Shown: positions 12,194 to 22,199 of the stretch, piece after piece | How positions within the stretch are numbered: the first letter of the stretch is position 1 | Layout: every line of letters begins with the position of its first letter | Source: Forficula auricularia | Taxonomy: Eukaryota; Arthropoda; Insecta; Dermaptera; Forficulidae | Assembly: GCA_024734495.1 (NCBI GenBank) | Contig: JALMQS010000225.1 | Span: 19,296,573-19,360,572, forward strand | Reading direction: 5' to 3' | Length of the DNA: 64,000 bases | The notes under the pieces: generated by a model | The model's input: only the letters and a program-made list of their open reading frames with translations | Databases searched by the model: none | Told to the model about the DNA's origin: nothing | Program-made: the position numbers and the translations under genes

Positions 12194-12265
12194 CGTAGTA
12201 CCGACTCGAGAAAGGCCTGAAGAAGAGAAGGCTCAGCCCCCACAAACCAACCATACCCTCTTCAT
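12194..12265 (-). ncRNA. candidate 72-nt exon, paralogue of 15398-15470
   Basis: On the minus strand an acceptor (TATATTTTAG) precedes the segment and a donor (GTAGGCATT) follows it. The sequence starts ATGAAGAGGGTATGG, is roughly 70 percent identical to the 15.4-kb segment and has small indels that shift frame. The conserved pieces (ATGAAGA, TTGTGGGGG, CTCTTCAG-like) lie in both. One frame is open in each, but the two peptides differ. Confidence 0.45.
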
Positions 12266-12788
12266 CTAAAATATAAAAAGAAATAAATTGAAAACTATTG
12301 CCTTATTCAGAAAAAATAAAATGGGAATTGACTAAATAATACTAACCGAAGAGTCCACTTGTTTGCACCCTGATGGCTTCATGTTCTAACCTAAACCCTA
12401 AATCTAAAATGGCTCAGATGGCCAACTATAATCGGGTCTTCTTTCTTCAAGCTGGTCTTCTTTCTTGAGACGACCGCGAACGCGAACACGTAAAACACGC
12501 GGTTAGGCTCAGTATGGCCTAGAATCAAAATGGATTAATCGCGGATTTAAGACCGAAAACGTGAACGATCGGACGAAACGAGAAAACGCGCCCAAACCCG
12601 ATAGTTTAGTTTTAAGAAGAAAGAAGAGGAAAATACATCACTCATACAAGTTACCTAGGATAAGAATCATTTAAAAGATTTCTTATCAACCAAATCCAAA
12701 TCTCTCCTCCCACCTAACGCACTCCACCTAATTTCGAAACGAACTAAAAAGAGGAGAGTTTGAATTGGTTAAAATTAGGATGGGAAAC
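12266..12788. other. GC-richer unassigned DNA between candidate exons
   Basis: Composition is well above the window average (12360-12600). On the minus strand there is a possible donor GTTAGTATT at 12346 following GTGGACTCTTCG. Two weak TAG acceptor candidates are also present. No open frame or transposon signature was recognised. Confidence 0.3.
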
Positions 12789-12860
12789 CTACTAGTACAT
12801 CATAGTATATCCGATCATCATTGAAGTACAGCGTAAGATTCAAGGATTAATGTGCCCCTG
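12789..12860 (-). ncRNA. candidate 72-nt exon
   Basis: A strong acceptor with a long pyrimidine tract (TTTCTTTTTTTCAG) precedes CAGGGGCACATTAATCC on the minus strand. The donor is weak (AG then GTTTCCCAT). All three frames contain stops. The length matches the 71-75 nt class of other candidate exons. Confidence 0.35.
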
Positions 12861-13646
12861 CTGAAAAAAAGAAACCCTATCGAGCGAACACAGCTAGCCC
12901 TACGACACACTTCTCCAAGCGTCTCACCTGTACAGATCAAGAGGCATATGTCCTGTACATTCAGGTTTCCAGGAAAGACTTCAGTAATGGTCTTTCGAAA
13001 AATTACACAGTCATTCAGATAGAGGATTAAACCGATCTCTCAAGTATTGGTTGCATAGACAGCTGAGCCCTCTCGATAGCTGGAGATTAATAATAAGCCT
13101 GCCTATGTCCGGGCACCCCACAAACCCGGCACATTCGCGTACCTATGGGGTTCTACAACAACACCTACGCCAGACTGAATATCTGAGTAGTCCAATTGTC
13201 ATTGCAACCTATATTTAAGTAAATCAGAAAATCCGTAATTAAAAATTAAAAGGCCTAAACCCCACTTATAATTATATCGTTGGCGAAGGCGCAGATATAT
13301 ATTGTTAAAAAATCGCCCCCTAAAGTCTAATTCCTCACCTAGGAGGAGATATATTCGAGGATTATCAGTATTTTGACTGAACCTAACTATAAAGGTATAT
13401 TTGTGGTTGGTTACTCTGTTTAATAAATGTATGTGTCTGTTGTACCTGAAAATAAAACACATAGACACATTGCACACCAAAGAGAAAGAAAGGAAGATAG
13501 AAAGAAATCCCTTCCCTAGTAGGTATTAGAGTAGTAATTGCTCTATACCTAATGGACACATACATTACTAAACATCGTTAGACCAACCACACACCTTTCT
13601 ATTCTATTGATTCCTAATTTCTAAACAGTGAAAACCTTTTTGAAGC
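12861..13646. other. unassigned moderately GC-rich DNA
   Basis: A minus-strand CTGTACAG|GTGAGA donor is visible near 12925. The overlapping minus frames at 13199-13565 show no recognisable domain. This could be further exon or intron sequence of the minus-strand locus, or an unknown repeat. Confidence 0.3.
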
Positions 13647-13677
13647 CTTTTTGATTATCATTTGGATAATCAAAAAG
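13647..13677. repeat. perfect 13-bp hairpin
   Basis: CTTTTTGATTATC (13647-13659) pairs perfectly with GATAATCAAAAAG (13665-13677) across a 5-nt loop. Its function is unknown. A (CTTC)n microsatellite follows near 13845-13865. Confidence 0.85.
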
Positions 13678-14412
13678 CGATGTCCCTCGGTGGTCGGGTA
13701 GGAATGGATGATGGACGGGGGGTTACCTAAATAAAGAGAGATACATCCTAACACGATCCGAGAAGACACGAGATCGAGTTTTACTTACAGAGTTACACTA
13801 ATCTAAACCACCCATCAACATCATCCATTACTCAGCTTTCCACATCCTTCCTTCCTTCCTTCCTGTATTTTAAGGTAGGCCCGCTTGCATGAATGGGCAG
13901 GCGGTTGGCAATCGGGATGGTTAAGGGTCACTGAAAATCCTATTCTACTAAATTAGCTAATTTTTATGTTAGCAAAATAATAATTTATTTAAATTTTCTA
14001 AACTAATTTGAAATTTAAAATTTAATTCAAAAAATAAATCTGAATTTAAAATAATAAAATAAATAAATGAATAAATTTCTTTAATTAAAATAAAAATTAA
14101 ATGTAATTTATTTGTCAATGAATTTATTGAAATTTTTGAATATTACAATTTTCTAAATACTACATAAGGGATTATGATGAAAAACTGTGTCTGAAAGAGA
14201 AAAAAAGAAAAACATCCTATATTCTAAAAGGGCATTCTAATGCCCTTTAATGATCTAAATAACTAACTATATGTCATTATTATATTTATATTTAACCAGA
14301 AAAATATTTCTTGAAAAATGAAAATATTGAAAAAAGTCTTAAGATGTCACTAAGATCGACCTAAAGAGAACTAATTGAATTGATTCTGCGCCCCGCATTT
14401 TTGTGTACTTAC
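13678..14412. other. intergenic or intronic, no gene seen
   Basis: A GC-richer part at 13678-13935 is followed by AT-rich DNA. No frames, paired ends or known motifs were recognised beyond the CTTC microsatellite. Confidence 0.35.
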
Positions 14413-14546
14413 CATTCGTTGTAATATGGGGTGATTTAGTTGGGCGGTCGGGTGCTCGGGCGGCCGGTCAACGTCCAAAACGGATGAGGCAGCTTAGGGA
14501 CGAAACAGTTCTTCAGAAAGGATCATCATCCAGGGCTCGAGTAGAT
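14413..14546 (-). ncRNA. candidate 134-nt exon
   Basis: The segment is strongly GC-rich within very AT-rich flanks. Read on the minus strand, the acceptor TTTTTATAG precedes ATCTACTCGAGCCC and a near-consensus donor follows (CGAATG|GTAAGTACA). All three frames have stops. This is the best single donor in the locus. Confidence 0.45.
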
Positions 14547-14578
14547 CTATAAAAACCAAAAGAATAATAATAATAATT

Positions 14579-14730
14579 AAATTAGGAAACGAAGAAAATA
14601 TTTTTATATTATAGACAAAAGGATCAGCTGGAATTCGAACCATGGATCTTCGCATGTGTGCTGCGACGCCTTTATAAGAACTAGCTTATCCTCTCGGCCA
14701 CTGATCCCCGAACCCAGGCTGATACTTATT
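14579..14730 (-). mobile_element. tRNA-like fold-back element, copy A (core on minus strand)
   Basis: On the minus strand, 14707-14621 forms a tRNA-like unit: acceptor stem GGATCAG/CTGATCC (perfect 7 bp), a GCC/GGC D-stem enclosing an extra hairpin (ATAAG..CTTAT), an anticodon-like arm TCGCA-GCACACA-TGCGA (perfect 5-bp stem, 7-nt loop), and a B-box GGTTCGAATTC. A plus-strand T-arm remnant (CGAACCCAGGCTGAT) directly follows at 14709-14725, so the core lies between inverted T-arm ends. The outer flank GACAAAAGGAT / ATACTTATTGTC is also roughly inverted. It is not expected to be a working tRNA: the T-stem is mismatched and position 33 is C. Confidence 0.75.
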
Positions 14731-14929
14731 GTCTATATGAATTTAAAATTTCATTTTTATTTAATCTTTTAATTTTTTCCTCGTTCATTTTTCGCAGCTC
14801 TATAGTTGGTTTGACTAATTAAACTATATCCAAACGCCTCCCACTCGATCGCGAGCCCAAAGGTTGAAAATAATTTTCTTCTTCACTCCAGGGCGCAACC
14901 ACAATGAGGCCACGTCGAAAGACAATTAT

Positions 14930-15112
14930 AAATTAAATTAAATTAGGGAACGAAGAAAAGATTTTTATATTATAGACAAAAGGATTAGCCGGGATTCGAA
15001 CCCAGGATTTTCAGTGGCCGAGAGGATAAGAGCTAAGGTTCTTATAAAGGCGTCGCAGCGCACATACAAAGATCCCGGGTTCGAATCCCGTCTGATCCTT
15101 ATTGCTTGCAAA
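14930..15112 (+). mobile_element. tRNA-like fold-back element, copy B (core on plus strand)
   Basis: The same left flank as copy A (AACGAAGAAAA, TTATATTATAGACAAAAGGA) leads into an inverted T-arm (14982-15003, AGCCGGGATTCGAACCC) and then the tRNA-like core on the plus strand (15005-15098). The core has GTGGCCGAGAGGATAAG, an extra hairpin ATAAGA..TCTTAT, GGCGTCGCAGC, and T-arm CCGGG-TTCGAAT-CCCGT, ending CTGATCC. Relative to copy A, the flanks keep their orientation but the core is flipped. The 5-prime acceptor side is mutated (GGATTTTCAG). Confidence 0.75.
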
Positions 15113-15397
15113 TTTTCGTTAAAGCCTCAACTATCCTATTCATGGTTCAAATAATAATGTGAAACAAAAATGATAAAAGATATTTCTAACCACACTACTG
15201 TTCAGTAACTTAAGTGAGTTTACTACAGTCCCAAATTAGTCATGAATATGAAAAACTCGTTACAGTTTCAATAGATATTGACAATGTGAGATAGTAAATG
15301 TTTCCTTTTTTGGTTATTCGTAAGCTTTAGTAGTATTAATTAAATTAAATTTTAATAAGAAAAATTAATAAATATACATTAAGTAAGTTTTCTTACC

Positions 15398-15470
15398 ATA
15401 GTTTGGTCTCGTGGAAGCCCTGAAGAGATGAGCTGTCTCCACCCCCACAAGTCAACCTCCCATCTTCATC
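15398..15470 (-). ncRNA. candidate 73-nt exon
   Basis: On the minus strand a good acceptor (TTTCTCTTTTAG) precedes ATGAAGATGGGAGGTTG, and a good donor (CTATG|GTAAGAAAA) follows. It is paralogous to 12194-12265, and both keep their splice-like borders although the bodies differ by substitutions and indels. One frame is open, but its peptide is not shared with the paralogue. Confidence 0.5.
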
Positions 15471-15623
15471 TAAAAGAGAAAGATCAGAAATTAATCGATA
15501 AAGCCTTTTGAAAAATTAGATTAGTTAAAATAATTCATTCATTAAAAATTTCTTTTCTCTTAATCAATCAAAATAATATCAAAAATTCTTCGTTAATTAA
15601 AAAAAGCAGAGGGTATATCTTAC

Positions 15624-15658
15624 CCAGCTCAAACATCTATGTTTATGAATCAACAACT
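15624..15658 (-). ncRNA. weak candidate 35-nt exon
   Basis: The minus strand shows GAGAGTAGCAG then AGTTGTTGATTCATAAAC, ending GAGCTGG|GTAAGATAT. The donor is good but the acceptor lacks a clean pyrimidine tract. The word CTGCTACTCTYGRCAAAA before it recurs near 30738 and 60893, so this may be a repeat edge rather than an exon. Confidence 0.25.
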
Positions 15659-16639
15659 CTGCTACTCTCGGCAAAACAAAATCTTTTAAATGAAATAATT
15701 TTATTCGAATTAATTTTATTCACTATATGTATCTACTCATGAAATAGGAAAATTAAAATAAATAAATTTATTTGCTTTGACTAAATACATGTAAAATGAA
15801 TTTATTGAAAGAGAAATAATATTATATTAAAAAGATAAGTTCATCTAAATTAATTTGGAAATATAGATAAAGAATTAATAAAAAAAGAAATCCCCGAAAA
15901 CCAAGTTATTGCAATTCTCCCTCGGCCAAGGGAAAAATAAATAGAGTGATCGGATAGGTTTGGGCGTTCCTAGATTAATCTCCGCTAAACAAGTCAAGAC
16001 ATGCATCGGAGAATGGCTTCATAGGCCTGGGAAATTAAATATGCATTGATAAATGGACATGAAAAATATTGACAAATTATTCTCCTCACAACACTATTAG
16101 GATAGAAAATAATTATTTGTAAAGTTATTTCATAAATAAACTAGAAATCAATTGATTAAATCTCAGATCTCATTGCATGTGAATAGATTTTCAATTCACG
16201 AATTTTGAAATATGAATTAAAATTATTTTATTATATCGTATTAAATCAAAAGATATATTGTGATAAAATTATTCTAACTTGTCAAAAAATTAACTAAATT
16301 GTAAGTGAAGATTTTTTCAAAAATTTGCATATTTTGGTTAATTTCTAATTTTTAAAGCTAGAAAGCTAAATCTTAGCAAAAAGATGGCTAATATTAATTA
16401 ATATAAACTGTTTTACCAAATTTCAGCTCATTAGCATCAATAGTTCGTGAACATTCTATAAAAAGATCCGATCATTTGTGCATTTGTTTCCAAGGGTGCC
16501 AGAATAAAAAGTAATATAATCAATTTAAATCTTTTAGGATGCTAAGATAATTGGTTCAGTAAGTAGTAGGATTAGTTACCTTAATATTTGATGACTTTTC
16601 AATTTCTTGAGCCAATATTTAACACCTTAGGATGAAAAT
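15659..16639. other. intergenic or intronic, no gene seen
   Basis: A GC-richer patch at 15905-16035 has a minus-strand acceptor-like TTTAATTTCCCAG but no matching donor. The rest is AT-rich. Confidence 0.35.
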
Positions 16640-16830
16640 ATATTCAGCTGCCACATTTGAGATGGTGACCTGACCCCTAGGTGTCCAATACTAATTGGCG
16701 TGGTCAACTGCCCATGGGAGATGGGCTGCCCGGGAGGGGAGGGGAGGGAGACAAGACGAGTGTAGACCAGCAGGTCCACGCATCTATTAAAAAATAAATT
16801 AAATTAAATAATTAATTGACCTCACTTTTG
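16640..16830 (+). repeat. GC-rich patch with G-quadruplex motif and A/T-rich tail
   Basis: 16732-16748 reads GGG-A-GGGG-A-GGGG-A-GGG, an ideal four-tract quadruplex motif with 1-nt loops. The patch ends in an A-rich, (AAATT)-like tail near 16786-16815. GC-rich body plus A-rich tail suggests a retro-inserted 3-prime end of an unidentified element. Confidence 0.6.
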
Positions 16831-16865
16831 TTATATGAAAGAACATCTTGTTATATATATAGTCA

Positions 16866-17511
16866 TTAGGGTGGCTCTTATTTTGGATATTTTCGAATTT
16901 TTAAAATTCCAGAGGCTCATATGGTTCGAAATAAATAAAAATAAAAAATATCCCCTAAGTTTCAAGTCACAATTTCAATGTTAACCTTTGTTGAACAGCG
17001 ATGCAATTTTCCCATCTAATATGAGGTTTTTGGCATTGAACGATCAATTTTTACTCCGCCCAAAGTAATGGTTTAAAAAATTTGAAACTCTGGAAACTTT
17101 ATTCTTATAATAATATCTATACCTCAGAATTTTGCAGATTTTTAGCTATTATAATTTTGGAGTCAATATCTTACTAACGCTAAAATATAGCAGTATTTTA
17201 TCTAGCTGTAACTCCAAAATTATAATAGCTAAAAATCTGTAAAAAATTTTAACTATAGCTAGTATTATGAGGATAAAATCTACATAGTTTCAAATTTTTG
17301 AACCATTGCTTTTGCTGAAATATAAAATTGATCGTTTAATGCCAAAAAAACCCATGTTATTTAGAATGAAAACTTGCATCGCTGTTCAGCATAGGTTCAA
17401 AGTGATATAGAGACATGAAACTTGGGGTATATTATTTTTTATTCATTTCGAACCATATGAGCTTCTGGGAGCATAAAAATTAGAAAATACCTAAAATAAG
17501 GGCCACCCTAA
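16866..17511. mobile_element. palindromic DNA element with TAGTCA duplication
   Basis: The 646-bp element begins TTAGGGTGGCTCTTATTTT and ends with its complement. Inverted similarity continues almost to the centre (near 17185; for example AATTATAATAGCTAAAAATC is found inverted on both sides). A 6-bp duplication TAGTCA flanks it (16860-16865, 17512-17517). No frame codes for a transposase, so it is non-autonomous. The same end word occurs alone at about 9820. Confidence 0.88.
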
Positions 17512-17744
17512 TAGTCACGTAATCAAAAAATCAAAAATCAAAAATCGAGCGAAAACATGGCGTTTAGAAAAACATTTCAAAAAAAATCAGAGCTTGGAAA
17601 ATTATTTTATTTAATAATTTTCTTATAATTAAAATAATTTATAATTTAGCAATATTATGAATGATAGAATAATGCTAAATGATAGAATTTCTTTGATACG
17701 GGAAGATGGAAATTAAACAAACTATAATTGTGCCCAATTTTACT

Positions 17745-17830
17745 TATTTGTTGATTGATTAATTACAGACGTTTCAAATACATCTGGGATTCATCTTCAG
17801 AGAGGTAATCTCATACTTATATGTTTGAAA
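17745..17830 (-). repeat. repeat fragment with CTGAAGA..GAAAC motif
   Basis: The minus strand reads CTCTCTGAAGATGAATCCC then CAGATGTATTTGAAACG (17800-17772). CUGAAGA followed by a short pairable segment and GAAAC resembles the conserved strands of hammerhead ribozymes, which are known from Penelope-like and some other retroelements. Stems I and III and a cleavage site could not be assembled, so only family resemblance is claimed. Confidence 0.35.
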
Positions 17831-18375
17831 AATAATAAAAAAATCCTATTAGTATCCTGCTAGAGCGTACCGAGTGTTTTACTAAATGAATAAGATTTTA
17901 ATATATTGTTTATTAAAGTGATTGTCGAAACAATTATTTCAATCAATGAATTTCAATTTTCATTTGTCTTTTATAATATTTAGTTCAAGGCAAATTTTTA
18001 ATGCCTAAATATTAAGAAATTCTGAACTAATCACGAGAGAAAGTAAAAATCGCATTCTCGGTTCGATATCTGCAAAATCTTTTTTAATGCACTTACTTAT
18101 ATCTTGTTTCATTTCCATTGAAGAATAAATTGTTCAAAAAATAACAAAAGGTATTGTTTTTGATTTTTTATCAATATATTATATGGATATAAATGTGTCA
18201 TTATCGCTTTCTAAGTCAATTAAGAGAGTGTGTATGAAAGATCGATTCTTTCACTTTTAGGGGGCCGTAACCGATGCCGGGATTTGCTTCTTGGACGAAA
18301 AGAAGCTGACAATTTTCAAATCAATCATTAAATACAAAGAAATTTGGAGGAAAAATTTAAAAACATTTTCCAAGA
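17831..18375. other. AT-rich intergenic DNA, no gene seen
   Basis: No coding or structured element was recognised. Confidence 0.4.
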
Positions 18376-18383
18376 CTTTAGAG

Positions 18384-18719
18384 CAGTGGTTCTCAACCTT
18401 TTTTTCGTCACGGCACACTTTTAATAATTAATTTGACGGCACACTAACAATAAAATAAATTAAGAGAATTTTATTTGGTTTATTGTTTGATGTACCTATA
18501 AAATTATCATAGGGCATTCTGCATCCTGTAAAATGTTACTACCTCTTTAGTTCAAATGATCAAATAAATATTTGGATTAAATGTAGTGTCACTTGATAAA
18601 GAAATGTAAAAAAAAAAATAATTATCAATTCGGGAGGGACCACTGTCTAGCTGTGGCGGCACACTTCAAGAATCTCGCGGAACACTAAAGTGCCGCGGCA
18701 CAGTGGTTGAGAATCACTG
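18384..18719. mobile_element. hAT-type MITE with perfect 8-bp duplication
   Basis: The 336-bp element starts CAGTGGTTCTCAACCTTTTT and ends with the complement of CAGTGATTCTCAACC. CTTTAGAG is directly repeated on both sides (18376-18383, 18720-18727). The GGCACACTT and GGCACACTTCAAG subterminal words are typical of hAT non-autonomous elements in animals. The interior has no open frame. The perfect target duplication argues for a fairly recent insertion. Confidence 0.95.
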
Positions 18720-18727
18720 CTTTAGAG

Positions 18728-19001
18728 CTTAGAATGAATGAATTGTCTAAAATTTTAGAGTTTTGGCATTATTTGTAAACTTATTAGAGTTTGAACTAGA
18801 AAACTGAAACTTGATACAAAAATGTGTATCGAATTTTATCTCATTATCTCATAACTCATTAGAAATAACGATTTGATGAAAATTCATTTTTTTTTTATTT
18901 TTAACAAGAAGTTTCAAACATCAAAATTTAATCAGATTTGGAAATATAAAAATAGCTTCTTGAGTTATAGATGGTATCATACTAAATCCAGGCACACAGA
19001 C
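18728..19001. other. AT-rich intergenic DNA
   Basis: Nothing recognised. Confidence 0.4.
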
Positions 19002-19583
19002 TAGCCCAGGAAAATTACTAAATTGTAACTGGGATAATTCTCGTATATTGAATAAAATAAAAAAATTAGACCGAAAAAAAGCCGTGGTGGCCAATAAATA
19101 TGCACAAGCTGGAAATAATTTTAATCGACCTTAGCCATCCAAAATAAAAGTTATATGAGTTTGAGAGTTTGAGACGGTTGCTGGCTTGTGCTAAATTTTT
19201 GAGGGCCTAAGAACCACGAAAATTTTGGACTTTTTTCAGATTTTCGCTTATAAATAGAAAACGATGTGTCATACAGTAAATTTCACTCTTACCAAAATAA
19301 AAGAACATACAATTTCGTGTCAAATCACCTACTTAAAAGTTAAAATCGGTTTAGTCGTTTAGTCACAATCGATGCTCATTTAGTAAGAATAGAATTTTTT
19401 GTAGGACGCATCGTTTTCGAGTTATAAGCGAAAATCTGAAAAAGATTTAATGGCTTTTAGGCACTGAAAAATTCAGCACACTCATTCAACTCGGGGGGGG
19501 GGGCGGGGGGGCTAACGTCGATTAAAATTATTTCCAGCTTTTGCATATTTATTGGTCACCAAAAGGCTAATTTGCCTGGGCTA
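19002..19583. mobile_element. fold-back element, TAGCCCAGG ends
   Basis: The element begins TAGCCCAGGAAAATTA and ends TTTGCCTGGGCTA. The inner blocks GGCCAATAAATATGCAC / GTGACC-type and GGAAATAATTTTAATCGAC are inverted between 19090-19130 and 19513-19556. A third inverted pair is CAGATTTTCGCTTATAA (19237) with TTATAAGCGAAAATCTG (19413). A poly-G run interrupts the right arm near 19494-19510. No coding frame is present. The AGTTATAAGC..AAA core recurs inside the element at 46.3-47.4 kb. Confidence 0.75.
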
Positions 19584-19746
19584 CAGAAAAAGTAGGTACG
19601 TATGGTTGAATTTAAAAACACAATAAAAATCAACTGAATTCAATACTATCTAAGTCTTGGCTAGTCACGAATTTAATTCATTTTCCCTAGGGCATATAAT
19701 GGGGCACATTCAAGTTTCATGAAAATAATTTAGATTCCATAAATCT

Positions 19747-21240
19747 AAAATAAAATTAATTTTATCGTTTACTTACAATTAAAAGCTTTAACAACTTTCA
19801 TCCCTTTTTAATTCACAAGGCAAATAGGCTTTCTACCCATTATATTATTTGCTCTGAGTGGTTGTTTAGATCTAAAGATGATCCTTATTTGATGGATATT
19901 TAATAAAGCCATTTGTAATTTTTAAAATAAAATTTATTTCCAAATAACTCCAATGCCTGGCGAAAATGTGACTTCATTTGAGATGAATGCTCTCTTTGTT
20001 AGCGGCATTGTTAAAGAGGCGCCATCGGCGCTTCGTATTGTTAATCGATTTCAAATTCAAATTTGAATCTTGTTATCAAAATACAAATCTAATATAAAGT
20101 GTGCGCATGCGAGTCTCCAGGAATTTTCCTAGGGGGGGGCATTAAAACCTCAATATATATGTATTTATATACCATAAGTTAAAATTTAGTGAATAAACTT
20201 CTAATTAAATACCTATATATATGTTAACGTTAGGTGAACGCGAAAGTTAAAACTTTTTTTTATCAGGTCACTGCCCTATTTTGGTGCAATTCGGACTTGA
20301 TTCGTTTTGATACTGAACTAAGAGTTGAAAAAAAGATAGGACCTAGCCGGGTATGATCCGGCATCCTCTGAAGTTAAGCCCGCAAATGCCTTCTCCATTT
20401 AAGCGATGGATCCCCGAATAGGTCATATAATCAAATTTTATATATATTCAACTCATCAGTTCAAGCGCGTCTTCAACTATTTTCCTAATAGTATGGTTCT
20501 TATAAATTTGCTATAAAGTCCATCTGTCTGATTCTTTGGGGAATCGAAACAGATGAATTTTGTTCGAATATTCAATAATAAATTTTATTAACATTAAACA
20601 TTCCAAATAAAATTTATTATTGATATTCGAACAAAATGCATCTGTTTCGATTCCCCAAAGAATCAGACAGATGGACTTTATAGCAAATTGATAAGAACCA
20701 TAATACTATTAGGAAAATAGTTGAAGACACGCTTGAACTGATGAGTTGAATATATATAAAATTTGATTATATGACTATTCGGGATCCATCGCTTAAATGG
20801 AGAAGGCATTTGCAGGCTTACGCAGAGGATGCGGTATCATACCCGGCTGGGTCCTATCTTTTTTCATCTCTTAGTTCAGTATCAAAACGAATCAGTCCCA
20901 ATTGCCCCAAAATAGGGCAGTGGGTGCAACCCCCCCCCGCGGGCGCCCTCGAGTGTGCGGCTTTCTGCGGAGGCGAACGAGGCGCGCACTTGGGGCTTCA
21001 TAAATCAAGGGGACCTCAAAATTCAACTCTCAAAATAAAAAAAGTTTTTATTTAATTATTATTTGTTTAAGTTTTTTTAATCTAACGTGACTAGGGGCTA
21101 TATTTTCTCCAAAAATTAACGATAAATTTGTAAGTATAAAAAGCCAAATCAAAGATCTTATTAGATGTTTTATTTCATGTCAGAAGAAATCTCCCCCCGG
21201 AAGTCAGAACCCCTACTAAACTTAGATTGATTGCTCTAGG
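19747..21240 (+). repeat. segmental duplication, copy 1
   Basis: This copy matches 25025-26080 over long stretches (TTAATTTTATCGTTTACTTA, TAGATCTAAAGATGATCC, GGCATTGTTAAAGAGGCGCC, GTGTGCGCATG, ATCTAACGTGACT). It is interrupted by the fold-back element at 20269-20922. It lacks the MITE present in copy 2, so it serves as that element's empty site. No gene is contained. Confidence 0.88.
20269..20922. mobile_element. 654-bp fold-back element with tRNA-like arms
   Basis: Left arm 20269-20589 and right arm 20606-20922 are near-perfect inverted copies around a 16-nt loop. Ends are CACTGCCCTATTTTGG and complement. Each arm contains a tRNA-like unit. In the left arm, read on the minus strand (20424-20340), there is acceptor GACCTA/TAGGTC, a 5-bp stem-loop TCCAT-CGCTTAA-ATGGA, AAGGC, and T-arm GCCGG-ATCATAC-CCGGC. 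The order (extra stem-loop, then AAGGC) parallels the elements at 14.6 and 15.0 kb. The right-arm frame at 20771-21055 is a chance translation across the arm border. Confidence 0.9.
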
Positions 21241-21869
21241 CCTCTATATACATTGGGGATATTCTGTATTGTCTTCAAATTAATGAGAATTCCATATTCT
21301 ACATAAAATGATTTTTGAGAAAGTAAAATTTTATGAGTAAAATTAGAACATATTTAAAATACAATTTTAGAAGAAAAAAAAGTAGGTTCAAACTCAATAG
21401 TGAAATTAGAGTTTTGGGAAAAAAATAAAAAATTTATTGTTAGCATAGATATAGTCTTTTGTTTTGGAATCAAATTAGACGAAATTAATTAATGATGCTA
21501 ATCTCATCTTATCAGATTATATCTAATAGTGATCTGAGAAAATCAAATCTTTTTGATGAGAAATAAAGTATCGTGTAGTCAACATGCACAATGCATTTCT
21601 AGATTTGTGTAATTAAAAACGAATATGTTCTAGTTCATTGACATGAAATTATAGATAAAGATGGAAAATAGACTTTTAATATAAAAAGCGGAAACATTTT
21701 CAAGGCACATTACGCTTTCTGTAAATTTTAGCGAACTAGAAATTTTTCGTCCGTGAATAATTTGAACGATCTACAAAATTGAAACTTGCTTTACATGTAG
21801 ATTTCATTAACAAAAACATATCCGTCAAATTAGAGATTCCAAAACTATGGTGTATATTCTGCGAAGAAA
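21241..21869. other. AT-rich intergenic DNA, no gene seen
   Basis: No coding or structured element was recognised. Confidence 0.4.
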
Positions 21870-22075
21870 AATAATATTCCCTTCTAAAGCCTCATTTGCG
21901 AGAAACAAATGATTTTCCAACATTCAACAGCACTCAGCGATTATATTAATTGCAAATCGAAAAAACTTATTCTTAAACTCGTTTATCCCTTTAAGTTCAA
22001 AAGAGACTGCTTCTTTCTTGAATAGGATTTTCCAGCAGCATCATGGTCAAGAGGGAAAACTTGCCTCCCCCTGGG
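21870..22075 (+). mobile_element. decayed LINE coding fragment
   Basis: CTAAAGCCTCATTTGCGAGA then AACAAATGATTTTCCAAC aligns with CTAAAGCCCTCTTTGCGAGA and AACACGCGGTTTTCGAAC in the 27.7-kb RT fragment. TTTATCCCTTTAAGTTC aligns with its TTTATCCCTATGACCTC. Frames are broken. This is an old fragment of the same jockey/CR1-like LINE. Confidence 0.6.
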
Positions 22076-22199
22076 ATTGAATAAAAAAATTCTGTAACAA
22101 CCCTGACTTACAATTCAGCCTTACCAAAACTATGTTTAATGTACCTTTTTTGTATTTAAGAACTATAGGTAGTATTAGTGTATTCTACTTGTTAAAAAA

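Noticed and set aside
13199..13565. Two overlapping minus-strand frames of 60-93 codons
   Set aside because: No domain or conserved motif. They may be spurious or part of a non-coding exon, so they are not called as genes.
14621..15098. Functional tRNA genes
   Set aside because: Copy A has a mismatched T-stem and C at position 33. Copy B has a mutated acceptor. Both have an extra hairpin in the D region and sit in fold-back repeats.
20771..21055. 94-codon plus-strand open frame
   Set aside because: It runs from the tRNA-like module of the fold-back arm into the adjoining duplicated segment, so it cannot be one gene.
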